Positions 7,548 to 12,924 of a stretch of DNA of 12,924 bases are shown in pieces. A model generated the notes under the pieces. The model was not told where the DNA came from, ran no database searches, and saw nothing but the letters and a program-made list of their open reading frames with translations. Within the stretch, counting starts at the first letter, position 1. Every line of letters starts with the position of its first letter. The DNA is from JACQAI01 sp035507915 (lineage in GTDB: Bacteria; Pseudomonadota; Alphaproteobacteria; Elsterales; Elsteraceae). Both the position numbers and the translations under genes were made by a program. Location of the stretch: NCBI GenBank assembly GCA_035507915.1, contig DATJNS010000301.1, positions 1-12,924 of the forward strand, read 5' to 3'.

Positions 7548-7570
7548 TGCTCTCGTGCGTCATGCCGGCG

Positions 7571-8083
7571 CTAATGCGTCCGGGTCGACGAGGCGCCGGT
7601 GCTGGGCGCCATCGCGCCGGAGCTGCCCGAGCTGGTCGTCGCGTTCTCGCTGCCCGAGGCGGTCCATACGCTGCCGCGCGGATGATCCTTCGGCCAGGTG
7701 TAAGCCGGCATCGACTCGAGCTGCTTCTTGTCGGCATTCATCGTGATCTTGGTGCCGTTGTCGGCGACGCGCAGCTGGTTCCAGTCGACGGCGACGTCCT
7801 TCTTGCCGACGCCGAGGAAGCCGCCGACGCCCAGCACGACCTTCTGGACCTTGCCGCTCGAGTTGAGCATCACGGAGTCGATGCTGCCCACGGTCTTGTC
7901 GTCGGCGGTATTTTGCACGTTTTTGCCGATCAGCTTCTGCGCGTCGATCTGCGACGGCGACGTCGTGATCGGGGCCGACGCGATCGGATGGGTCGTCGCC
8001 GTCGTCGTGCCGCTGGTCTGGGCGAAGACGGGTGCGGCGAGCAACATGGTCACGGCGCCGGTCAGCGCCATTCTCTTCAACAT
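7571..8083 (-). CDS. secreted PRC-barrel domain protein
   Basis: A 170-aa exported protein. Residues 1-21 are a Sec signal peptide (MLKRMALTGAVTMLLAAPVFA, cleaved before Gln22). A Thr/Ser-rich linker leads to a PRC-barrel domain at about 46-125 (DAQKLIGKNVQNTADDKTVGSIDSVML, KVQKVVLGVGGFLGVGKKDVAVDWNQL). A Ser/Gly/Ala-rich tail of about 30 residues ends the protein. PRC-barrel proteins in the alphaproteobacterial periplasm are often stress-induced; the biochemical function is not known. The ATG at 8083 is preceded by GGAGGA; the frame opens further to 8182, but the extra residues do not resemble an export signal. An EcfG-type promoter lies about 55 nt upstream, which suggests general-stress control. 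It converges on the aldehyde dehydrogenase and appears to be monocistronic. Confidence 0.87.
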   Translation of the reverse strand: MLKRMALTGAVTMLLAAPVFAQTSGTTTATTHPIASAPITTSPSQIDAQKLIGKNVQNTADDKTVGSIDSVMLNSSGKVQKVVLGVGGFLGVGKKDVAVDWNQLRVADNGTKITMNADKKQLESMPAYTWPKDHPRGSVWTASGSENATTSSGSSGAMAPSTGASSTRTH

Positions 8084-8137
8084 CGATTCCTCCGGATTGC
8101 GCTCCGCTCGGACCTCGATCCGAGCACCTGACAGCCC

Positions 8138-8163
8138 AACGAGACGGTGAGAATCCCTGTTCC
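8138..8163 (-). promoter_or_regulatory. EcfG-type (general stress response) promoter of the PRC-barrel gene
   Basis: Read on the minus strand: GGAAC at 8163-8159, a 17-nt spacer, then CGTT at 8141-8138. This matches the alphaproteobacterial sigma-EcfG consensus (GGAAC, 16-17 nt, CGTT) without mismatch in the core elements. Transcription would begin near 8131, giving a leader of about 48 nt that contains the GGAGGA ribosome-binding site. Placement directly upstream of a secreted small protein is typical of that regulon. Confidence 0.65.
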
Positions 8164-8199
8164 GTCGGCGCGACGTGAACAACCTGTCAGATGCCGCGA

Positions 8200-8225
8200 C
8201 GAACCATCGCGCGCGGCGGTCCGTT
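8200..8225 (+). promoter_or_regulatory. weaker EcfG-like promoter facing the proline-rich gene
   Basis: CGAAC at 8200-8204, a 17-nt spacer, then CGTT at 8222-8225 on the plus strand. It has one mismatch (first G of GGAAC) to the EcfG consensus. It would start transcription near 8232, about 65 nt before the ATG at 8298. The match is weak alone and gains support only from the strong divergent copy. Confidence 0.3.
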
Positions 8226-8297
8226 GAGGCCGGAGGCGACCGCGGAGCCCGTCGCTCCCGTCATCGCGCCGTGCCGACCCGGAATGGGGATCCGCCG

Positions 8298-8480
8298 ATG
8301 GCAGAGATTCCGTTCGACGATCCACGCAAAGGCAACGACATCCCGCCGCCGGGACGGCCGCCGGACGAGCCGTTCGACCCGTCGCAGCCGGAGATCGCGC
8401 CCGACCCCGCCGCGCCGGAGATCACGCCGGACCCGCTGGAGCCCGAGATTCCCGCGATGCCGGAACGCTCCGGCGACTGA
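8298..8480 (+). CDS. small proline-rich acidic protein
   Basis: A 60-aa protein with no signal peptide or membrane segment. It starts MAEIPFDDPRKGNDIPPPG and continues with a repeated pattern of Pro-Glu-Ile followed by Pro-Asp-Pro: QPEIAPDP, APEITPDP, EPEIPAMP. It is strongly acidic and Pro-rich, so probably disordered. The ATG at 8298 has GGGGA about 7 nt upstream (8286-8290); the same frame is open back to 8175, but that part is Arg-rich and unlike the rest. I do not recognise a named family; short PEIP/PPEIP proteins are common hypotheticals in Rhizobiales, as I recall. It is divergent from the PRC-barrel gene, and a weak EcfG-like site upstream hints at shared stress control. It ends 19 nt before the stop of the convergent fixJ-like gene. 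Confidence 0.6.
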   Translation: MAEIPFDDPRKGNDIPPPGRPPDEPFDPSQPEIAPDPAAPEITPDPLEPEIPAMPERSGD

Positions 8481-8499
8481 GCCGCCTGCCGGCGCGGCC

Positions 8500-9117
8500 T
8501 CACTGGCCGCCGGCGAGCCCGGCGGCCATCGCCATGCGGATCAGCGCCGACAGGCTCTGCACCTCGAGCTTCTCCATCAGGCGCGCGCGATGGACCTCGA
8601 CGGTCTGCGGGCTGATCGCGAGGTCGGACGCGATCGTCTTGTTGGCGTGGCCGAGCACCAGGCGCTCGAGCACCTCGCGCTCGCGCGGCGTCAAGGTCTC
8701 GATGCGCGCGGCGACGGCGGCGAGCATGCGCTCGGTCTCGGCGGCGTCGACCTTGGCGAGCGCGCGCGCGAGGCTGTCGAGCAGCAGGTCGTCGGTGAAC
8801 GGCTTCTCGATGAAGTCGACGGCGCCCGCCTTGAGCGCGCGCACCGCCATCGGCACGTCGCCGTGGCCCGTCATGATGATGACCGGCAGCGCGGCGCGCC
8901 GGTCGATCAGCGCCTCCTGCAGCTCGAGCCCGGTCATGTCCGGCATGCGCACGTCGGCCACCAGGCAGCCGGGCCGCGCGGCGTCGTATTCGGCGAGGAA
9001 GGCGACGGCGGACTCGTAGACCTCGGTGCGGTAGCCCTCGGTCTCGAGCAGGATCTGGAGCGAGTCGCGGACGGCTTCGTCGTCGTCGACGATGAAGACG
9101 ACCGGCGCCTCAGGCAT
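8500..9117 (-). CDS. fixJ: FixJ-family response regulator
   Basis: A 205-aa two-component regulator with a receiver domain and LuxR-type DNA-binding domain. Receiver, residues 5-120: acidic pocket VDDDEAVRDS (10-19), phospho-acceptor Asp55 in VADVRMPD, Thr84 in MTGHGD and Lys105 in EKPF. HTH, residues 141-199: LTPREREVLERLVLGHANKTIASDL, then SPQTVEVHRARLMEKL as recognition helix region. This is the FixJ/NarL layout. The ATG at 9117 has GAGGA 8 nt upstream and overlaps the kinase stop by 8 nt (ATGCCTGA), so the pair is translationally coupled; the longer frame to 9201 lies inside the kinase gene. By analogy with FixLJ it would activate genes when phosphorylated under low oxygen, but no fixK or nif/cbb3 gene is in the window, so targets are unknown. 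The symbol reflects family rather than proven orthology. Confidence 0.88.
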   Translation of the reverse strand: MPEAPVVFIVDDDEAVRDSLQILLETEGYRTEVYESAVAFLAEYDAARPGCLVADVRMPDMTGLELQEALIDRRAALPVIIMTGHGDVPMAVRALKAGAVDFIEKPFTDDLLLDSLARALAKVDAAETERMLAAVAARIETLTPREREVLERLVLGHANKTIASDLAISPQTVEVHRARLMEKLEVQSLSALIRMAMAAGLAGGQ

Positions 9118-11023
9118 CGTCGGGGTCCTCGGCGCGCGGCAGGGTGAAGCGGAACGCGGTGCCGCCGCCGTCGCGCGCCGCGGCGCCGAGCCGGCCGCCA
9201 TGCGCCTCGACGATGGTGCGGCAGATCGACAGGCCGAGCCCCATGCCCTTCTGCTTGGTCGAGACGAACGGCTGGAAGAGCTGCGCCGCCACCTCGGGCG
9301 CCAGGCCCGGGCCGGTATCGAGCACCGCGACCTCGACCTGATCGTCCTTGTTGAGCGTGGTCGCGATCACGAGCTCGCGGCGCGCCGCGCCCTCCATGGC
9401 CTCGACCGCGTTGCGCACCAGGTTCATCACGACCTGCTGGATCTGGATCTTGTCCATCATCACGCTCGGCATGTCGCGGCCGATCTCGAGCTGCACCTTG
9501 ACGCCGGTGTCCTTGACGCCGACCAGCCCGAGCGCGGTCGCCTCCTCGACCACCTTGTTGATGTCCTCGAGCCGGCGCTCGGTCTCGCCCTTCTCGAGGA
9601 AGTCGCGCAGGCGGCGGATGATCTGGCCGGCGCGGCCGGCCTGCTCGACCGCCTTGTCGAGCACCGGCCGCAGCTTGTCCTCGCCGGCGCCGGCGCCGAG
9701 CAGGCGGCGGCTCGCCTGCGCGTAGTTGATCACCGCGGTCAGCGGCTGGTTGAGCTCGTGCGCGAGCGCCGACGCCATCTGCCCCATGGTGCTGAGCCGC
9801 GAGTTGTGCATCAGCTCGGCCTGGATCTCCTGCAGGCGCCGCTCGGTGCCCTGGCGCTCGGTGATGTCGCGGATGAACCCGATGAACATCCGGCGCTCCT
9901 CGGTCTTCATCTCGCCGACCGAGAGCTCCATCGGGAAGGTCGTGCCGTCCTTGCGCAGCGCCACGACGACGCGGCCGGTGCCGATGATGCGCTTCTCGCC
10001 GGTGTCGCGGTAATGCTCGAGATAGCCGTCGTGGCGCTCGTGATAGGGCGACGGCATCAGCATCGCGACGTTGCGGCCCATCACCTCGCCCATGCTGTAG
10101 CCGAACAGCCGCTCGGCGGCCGGGCTGAACAGCTCGATCAGCCCGTGCTCGTCGATGATCACGACCGCGTCGGTCAGGGTCTCGAAGATCGAGCGCAGGC
10201 GGGCCTCGCGCTCGCGCAGCGCCGCCTCGGCGCGCTTGCGCTCGGTGATGTCGCGGATGATGCCGACGAACACCGGCGCGTCGCCGCTCACCACCTCGCC
10301 GACCGACAGCTCCATCGGGAAGGTCGTGCCGTTCTTGCGCAGGCCGACGACCTCGCGGCCGATGCCGATGATCTTGCGCACGCCGGTCTTGCGGTAGTTC
10401 GCGACGTAGGCGTCGTGCTCGGCGTGATAGGGATCGGGCATCAGCATCTTGACGTTCTGGCCGATCACCTCGGCGGCCCGGTAGCCGAACAGCGCCTCGC
10501 AGGCGCGGTTGAACACCTGCACCGTGGCGGTTCCGTCGATGATGATGATGCCGTCGACCGCGGTGTCGATCACCGCGTTGAGCCGCGCCTCGCGCTCGCG
10601 CGCCGAGGTCTCGGCGCGCTTGCGGTCGGTGATGTCGCGGATGATGCCGACGAACATCGGCGCCTCGCCGCGCATGCCCTCGCCGACCGACAGCTCCATC
10701 GGGAAGGTCGTGCCGTTCTTGCGCAGGCCGACGACCTCGCGGCCGATGCCGATGATCTTCCTCACGCCGGTCTTGCGGTAGTTCGCGAGGTAGTCGTCGT
10801 GCTCGCCGTGATAGGGCTGCGGCATCAGCATCTTGATGTTCTGGCCGATCACCTCGGCGGCCCGGTAGCCGAACAGCGCCTCGCAGGCCGGGTTGAAGAC
10901 CTGCACGACGCCCGCGCCGTCGATGATGATGATGCCGTCGACCGCGGTGTCGACGACCACGCTGAGGAGGGCGTCGCCGTCGAGCGACGGCGCGGCGGCG
11001 GGCGGTACGATCGTCGAGCTCAT
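9110..11023 (-). CDS. fixL: FixL-like oxygen-sensor histidine kinase with three tandem heme-type PAS domains
   Basis: A 637-aa soluble kinase (no membrane segment). PAS1 spans about 20-138, PAS2 148-266 and PAS3 276-394, spaced 128 residues apart. In each, the motif PYxxxHDxY is followed exactly 20 residues later by Arg: His75/Arg95, His203/Arg223, His331/Arg351. This is the spacing of heme-ligand His200 and distal Arg220 in Bradyrhizobium FixL. Each PAS ends in FxGxIRDIT(D/E)R. A short linker (RLQEIQAELMHNSRLSTMGQMASALAHELNQP) carries phospho-acceptor His422. The ATPase domain shows the N box (MNLVRNAVEAM, 533-543), DTGPG (569-573), PFVSTK and GMGLGLS. Classical FixL has two PAS domains, only one with heme. 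It is coupled to the FixJ-like gene by an 8-nt overlap. The ATG at 11023 has AGAGGT 3 nt upstream, rather close. Heme binding by all three is inference from motif residues. Confidence 0.9.
   Translation of the reverse strand: MSSTIVPPAAAPSLDGDALLSVVVDTAVDGIIIIDGAGVVQVFNPACEALFGYRAAEVIGQNIKMLMPQPYHGEHDDYLANYRKTGVRKIIGIGREVVGLRKNGTTFPMELSVGEGMRGEAPMFVGIIRDITDRKRAETSAREREARLNAVIDTAVDGIIIIDGTATVQVFNRACEALFGYRAAEVIGQNVKMLMPDPYHAEHDAYVANYRKTGVRKIIGIGREVVGLRKNGTTFPMELSVGEVVSGDAPVFVGIIRDITERKRAEAALREREARLRSIFETLTDAVVIIDEHGLIELFSPAAERLFGYSMGEVMGRNVAMLMPSPYHERHDGYLEHYRDTGEKRIIGTGRVVVALRKDGTTFPMELSVGEMKTEERRMFIGFIRDITERQGTERRLQEIQAELMHNSRLSTMGQMASALAHELNQPLTAVINYAQASRRLLGAGAGEDKLRPVLDKAVEQAGRAGQIIRRLRDFLEKGETERRLEDINKVVEEATALGLVGVKDTGVKVQLEIGRDMPSVMMDKIQIQQVVMNLVRNAVEAMEGAARRELVIATTLNKDDQVEVAVLDTGPGLAPEVAAQLFQPFVSTKQKGMGLGLSICRTIVEAHGGRLGAAARDGGGTAFRFTLPRAEDPDDA
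10230..10574 (-). repeat. tandem PAS-coding repeat, unit 2
   Basis: This 345-nt segment codes for PAS2 and repeats the segment at 10614-10958 with an offset of exactly 384 nt (128 codons). An 82-nt run (10294-10375) is identical in both, including third codon positions, and the encoded domains are about 85% identical by my hand count. It is an internal in-frame duplication. The PAS3 segment further along (about 9846-10190) is a more diverged third copy. Confidence 0.8.
10614..10958 (-). repeat. tandem PAS-coding repeat, unit 1
   Basis: Codes for PAS1, partner of the segment at 10230-10574. The identical 82-nt run here is 10678-10759. Differences cluster at the domain start and in the loop before the final strand (EGMRGEAP versus EVVSGDAP), while the heme-pocket helix and FG-loop codons are conserved. 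Confidence 0.8.
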
Positions 11024-11081
11024 CGGACCTCTGGGGCGGGCCCGGCAAGTCTAACAGATCGGGCCGCAAGCAAGGCAGCTC

Positions 11082-11102
11082 TTACAATCTTTTACCAATC
11101 TT
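11082..11102. promoter_or_regulatory. phased direct repeat between the kinase and the binding-protein gene
   Basis: TTACAATCTT (11082-11091) is followed at once by TTACCAATCTT (11092-11102), so two near-identical half-sites lie about one helical turn apart. It stands out as an AT-rich patch in the 145-nt divergent region between the FixL-like gene (minus) and the solute-binding gene (plus). TACAAT at 11083-11088 could also serve as a rightward -10 element, but I see no good -35 at the right distance. A tandem operator for a regulator is the likeliest reading; the coupled FixJ-like protein is one candidate. Confidence 0.35.
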
Positions 11103-11168
11103 GGCGTGTCCGCGCGCGACCGCGCGCCCACAGTGGCGGTCGATCGAGCCCAGAGGACACCCAGGACC

Positions 11169-12479
11169 ATGAGGATCAGCAGGCGTCAGATGCTGCTCGG
11201 CGCCGGCGCGCTGGCAGGCGCGGGCCTGGGCGGCGCGAGTCTCGGCAATCGCACGAGCGCCTGGGCCGAGAGCTCGCCGTTCGTGCCCGAGAAGGGCGCC
11301 CGGCTCAAGCTGCTGCGCTGGCAGCGCTTCGTGAAATCCGAGGACGACGCCTTCAGGCGCCTGGTCGCCGCCTTCACGGTCGCGACCGGCGTGCCGGTCG
11401 ACATCGGCAGCGCGCCCAACCTGGAGACGTCGCTCAAGGCCCAGATGATCGCCGACATCGGCGCCGGCGCGGATCTCGTGTGGTCGAACCAGGCCGACGC
11501 CCATCTCTATCCCGACAAGCTGGTCGACCTCAGCGACGTCGCCGGCCATCTCGAGGGCAAGCTGGGCGGCTGGTACGAGATCGCGCGCGAGTACGGCACG
11601 CACAACGGCCGCTGGATCTGCCTGCCGGTCGCGCTGACCGGCAACGCCATGACGTACCGCATCTCGTGGCTGCGCGCCGCCGGCTTCGACAGCTTCCCGA
11701 CCAACCTGCAGGATTTCCTGCTGCTCGCCCAGGCCCTGAAGCGGATCGGCCACCCGATGGGCCTGTCGCTCGGCCCGTCGATCACCGACGGCAATTGCTG
11801 GACCCACTGGCTGCTCTGGCAGTTCGGCGCCGCGGTGTTCGACGAGGCCAACCGCCCGACCATCCGCTCGCCCGAGACGCTGGCGGCGCTCGAGTACGCC
11901 CGCGAGCTCTATCCGAACTTCATCGACGGCACGCTGACCTGGATCGACACGAGCAACAACAACGCCTTCCTGTCGGGGGCGATCGCCTGCACCAACAATC
12001 CGATCTCGACCTATGCCGAGCTGGTGGCGATGCGCCACCCGATGGCCGACGACACCGACCACGCCGTGTTCCCGCTCGGGCCGCTCGGCAAGCCGGCCGA
12101 GCTCAACGTCATGCGGCCCCTGATGCTGTTCCGGCACACGCGGTTCCCGAACGCCGCCAAGGCCTTCATGACGTTCCTGATGGAGCGCGCGCACTACGGC
12201 GACTATCTGGAGAGCGCGGTCGGCTATCTCAGCCAGACGCTGAAGGGCTACGAGGCCCTGCCGATGTGGACCGAGGATCCCAAGCGCCTGGTGTTCCGCG
12301 ACGCCGCGGCGCGCTCGCGCAGCTTCGCCTACAAGGGCAAGCTCGGCTACCCGGCGGCCGCCATCCTGTCCGACCAGATCGTGCTGCAGATGTTCGCCGA
12401 GGCCGCCTCGCGCCAGACCACGCCCGAGCAGGCGATCATCCGCGCCGACCAGCGCATCGCCCAATATCTCGCGACCTGA
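11169..12479 (+). CDS. Tat-exported ABC transporter solute-binding protein (family 1)
   Basis: A 436-aa periplasmic binding protein of the SBP_bac_1 (sugar/polyol-type) class. The N-terminus MRISRRQMLLGAGALAGAGLGGASLG is a twin-arginine signal (SRRQML), with cleavage likely after SAWA (residue 33). The mature chain starts with LKLLRWQRFVKSEDDAFRRLVAAFTVATGVPVDI, a usual first lobe strand/helix, then SLKAQMIADIGAGADLVW and LYPDKLVDLSDVAGHL. WTHWLLWQFGAAVFDEAN and NNAFLSGAIACTNNP line the usual ligand cleft region. The start ATG at 11169 has AGAGGA 11 nt upstream; the frame is open back to 11106, but that part is not signal-like and hides the Tat motif. No permease or ATPase gene follows; only repeats and an oppositely oriented gene are seen, so it is an orphan here. 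It is divergent from the FixL-like kinase. Ligand unknown. Confidence 0.87.
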   Translation: MRISRRQMLLGAGALAGAGLGGASLGNRTSAWAESSPFVPEKGARLKLLRWQRFVKSEDDAFRRLVAAFTVATGVPVDIGSAPNLETSLKAQMIADIGAGADLVWSNQADAHLYPDKLVDLSDVAGHLEGKLGGWYEIAREYGTHNGRWICLPVALTGNAMTYRISWLRAAGFDSFPTNLQDFLLLAQALKRIGHPMGLSLGPSITDGNCWTHWLLWQFGAAVFDEANRPTIRSPETLAALEYARELYPNFIDGTLTWIDTSNNNAFLSGAIACTNNPISTYAELVAMRHPMADDTDHAVFPLGPLGKPAELNVMRPLMLFRHTRFPNAAKAFMTFLMERAHYGDYLESAVGYLSQTLKGYEALPMWTEDPKRLVFRDAAARSRSFAYKGKLGYPAAAILSDQIVLQMFAEAASRQTTPEQAIIRADQRIAQYLAT

Positions 12480-12783
12480 CGCACGCGCCGCCGTCCAGCG
12501 CGGCAGCCGCGATCACAACAAAGATCGTCATGCCGGGCTTGTCCCGGCCATGACGGATTGGGGGTGACGTGCCAGGCTGTCGGGCGATCCCGTCTGAGCG
12601 CGACGGTGCCCCTGCGCTAGGGCATGATCGGTACTGATTGAATCGCCACCTCTCCTCGTCATCCCCGCGAAAGCGGGCATCCAGGGCCACGTGCGCGATG
12701 TCGGTGACCGTGGCACTGGATGCCCGCTTCCGCGGGCATGACGGTCTTTATTCGGAGCCGGTTCAGTCTGACGTGATCACACG
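12480..12783. other. non-coding stretch made largely of palindromic repeats
   Basis: About 300 nt between the solute-binding gene and the hydrolase fragment. It holds a short hairpin repeat (12526-12555) and a nested inverted repeat (12616-12788). Between them (12556-12615) I see nothing recognisable. Small reading frames on the minus strand here cross the palindromes, have no ribosome-binding site and are not believed. Confidence 0.6.
12526..12555. repeat. REP-like palindrome / possible terminator
   Basis: CGTCATGCCGGG (12526-12537), a 5-nt loop CTTGT, then CCCGGCCATGACG (12543-12555) form a 12-bp stem with one bulged C at 12548. GTCATG-CCGGG palindromes of this type recur between genes in many alphaproteobacteria. 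It begins 47 nt after the solute-binding gene stop and may also end its transcript, though no T-tract follows. Confidence 0.65.
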
Positions 12784-12788
12784 CTAGC
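12616..12788. repeat. nested inverted repeat (palindromic element inside another)
   Basis: The inner arms are 12657-12691 and 12709-12743, about 35 nt each, pairing with three mismatches around a 17-nt loop; they carry CGTCATCCCCGCGAAAGCGG and its counterpart ending GCGGGCATGACG. Within each arm a mini-hairpin (CCCGC-GAAA-GCGGG and CCCGC-TTCC-GCGGG) is also possible. The outer arms, from GCTAGGGCATGATC at 12616 and ending GTGATCACACGCTAGC at 12788, are a less perfect inverted pair of about 35 nt. The inner motif is a widespread proteobacterial intergenic repeat. Confidence 0.65.
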
Positions 12789-12924
12789 CGCCGAGGTGCT
12801 TGGACCAGAAGCCGAGCATGCGGCCCCAGGCCTCCTCGGCGCACTTGCGCTCGTGCACGTCGGGGCGCTGCTCGTTGACGAAGCCGTGCTTGGCGGCGTA
12901 GCGGAAGATCTCGGCGCTCTTGCC
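12784..12924 (-). CDS. dienelactone-hydrolase-family protein, C-terminal fragment (runs off right edge)
   Basis: Only the last 46 residues are in the window, ending in a TAG at 12784-12786. They read GKSAEIFRYAAKHGFVNEQR, then PDVHERKCAEEAWGRMLGFW and SKHLGG. The pattern YxxAKHGFxNEQRP followed by AxxAWGRMLxFxxKHL fits the end of dienelactone hydrolase-like alpha/beta-hydrolases, where the His of KHGF would be the catalytic-triad His. The family hydrolyses lactones and esters in the cytosol, but with so little sequence the substrate cannot be judged. The stop codon lies inside the right outer arm (GCTAGC) of the nested repeat, so the repeat abuts or has reshaped the gene end. Confidence 0.65.
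   Translation of the reverse strand, partial: GKSAEIFRYAAKHGFVNEQRPDVHERKCAEEAWGRMLGFWSKHLGG

Noticed and set aside
8505..8527. Perfect 9-bp GC hairpin as a terminator between the proline-rich gene and fixJ
   Set aside because: It lies within the last codons of the fixJ-like gene (Ala/Gly-rich) and lacks any T-tract on either strand; coding composition explains it.
11024..11081. Sigma-70-like TTGCTT / TAGACT pair for the kinase gene on the minus strand
   Set aside because: The spacer is only 14 nt, too short to support as a promoter.
9092..12553. A 1153-codon open frame on the plus strand, antisense to the two-component genes and running through the binding-protein gene
   Set aside because: Its translation is Arg/His/Ala/Asp-rich low-complexity sequence. 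It is an artefact of GC-biased third positions in the well-supported genes it overlaps.
12436..12844. Several 60-84 codon minus-strand frames over the repeat region
   Set aside because: They are translations of palindromic repeats (AGTSPA, MPAFAGMT type peptides), a well-known annotation artefact.
1..12924. Mobile elements, CRISPR array, tRNA or rRNA genes
   Set aside because: I found no transposase or integrase motifs, no regularly spaced repeats with unique spacers, and no RNA-gene signatures. The only repeats are PAS-coding units and intergenic palindromes.

Overview
The window is a very GC-rich chromosomal segment, most likely from an alphaproteobacterium (Rhizobiales/Rhodospirillales-like). 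The signs are a FixL/FixJ-type two-component pair, an EcfG-type general-stress promoter (GGAAC, 17-nt spacer, CGTT), a Gram-negative porin ending in Phe, a Tat-exported binding protein, and palindromic intergenic repeats of the kind common in that class. I saw no rRNA, tRNA, CRISPR array, transposase or phage gene.

Left third (1-7547): two divergent transcription units share a 338-nt intergenic region at 2837-3174. The leftward unit is porin, a 65-aa lipoprotein, then a 2-hydroxycarboxylate (2HCT) sodium symporter that runs off the left edge. The rightward unit is an MFS organic-acid permease, a ThDP-dependent acetolactate-synthase-like enzyme, then an NAD(P)-aldehyde dehydrogenase, closed by a symmetrical hairpin. 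Together they look like an uptake-and-catabolism module for a hydroxy- or oxo-carboxylate: outer-membrane pore, two inner-membrane carboxylate carriers, a C-C lyase/ligase acting on a 2-oxo acid, and an aldehyde oxidase. The substrate cannot be read from the sequence.

Middle (7548-8480): a secreted PRC-barrel protein (leftward) with a near-perfect EcfG promoter, and a divergent 60-aa proline-rich protein (rightward) with a weaker EcfG-like match.

Right third (8500-12479): a FixJ-family regulator, overlapping by 8 nt with a FixL-like histidine kinase, both leftward. The kinase carries three tandem PAS domains, each keeping the heme-ligand His and distal Arg spacing of FixL. The first two PAS units are a recent duplication. 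Divergent from it is a Tat-dependent ABC solute-binding protein with no permease genes next to it.

Right edge (12480-12924): about 300 nt of palindromic repeats, including a nested inverted repeat at 12616-12788, followed by the C-terminal end of a leftward dienelactone-hydrolase-like gene whose stop codon lies inside the repeat arm.
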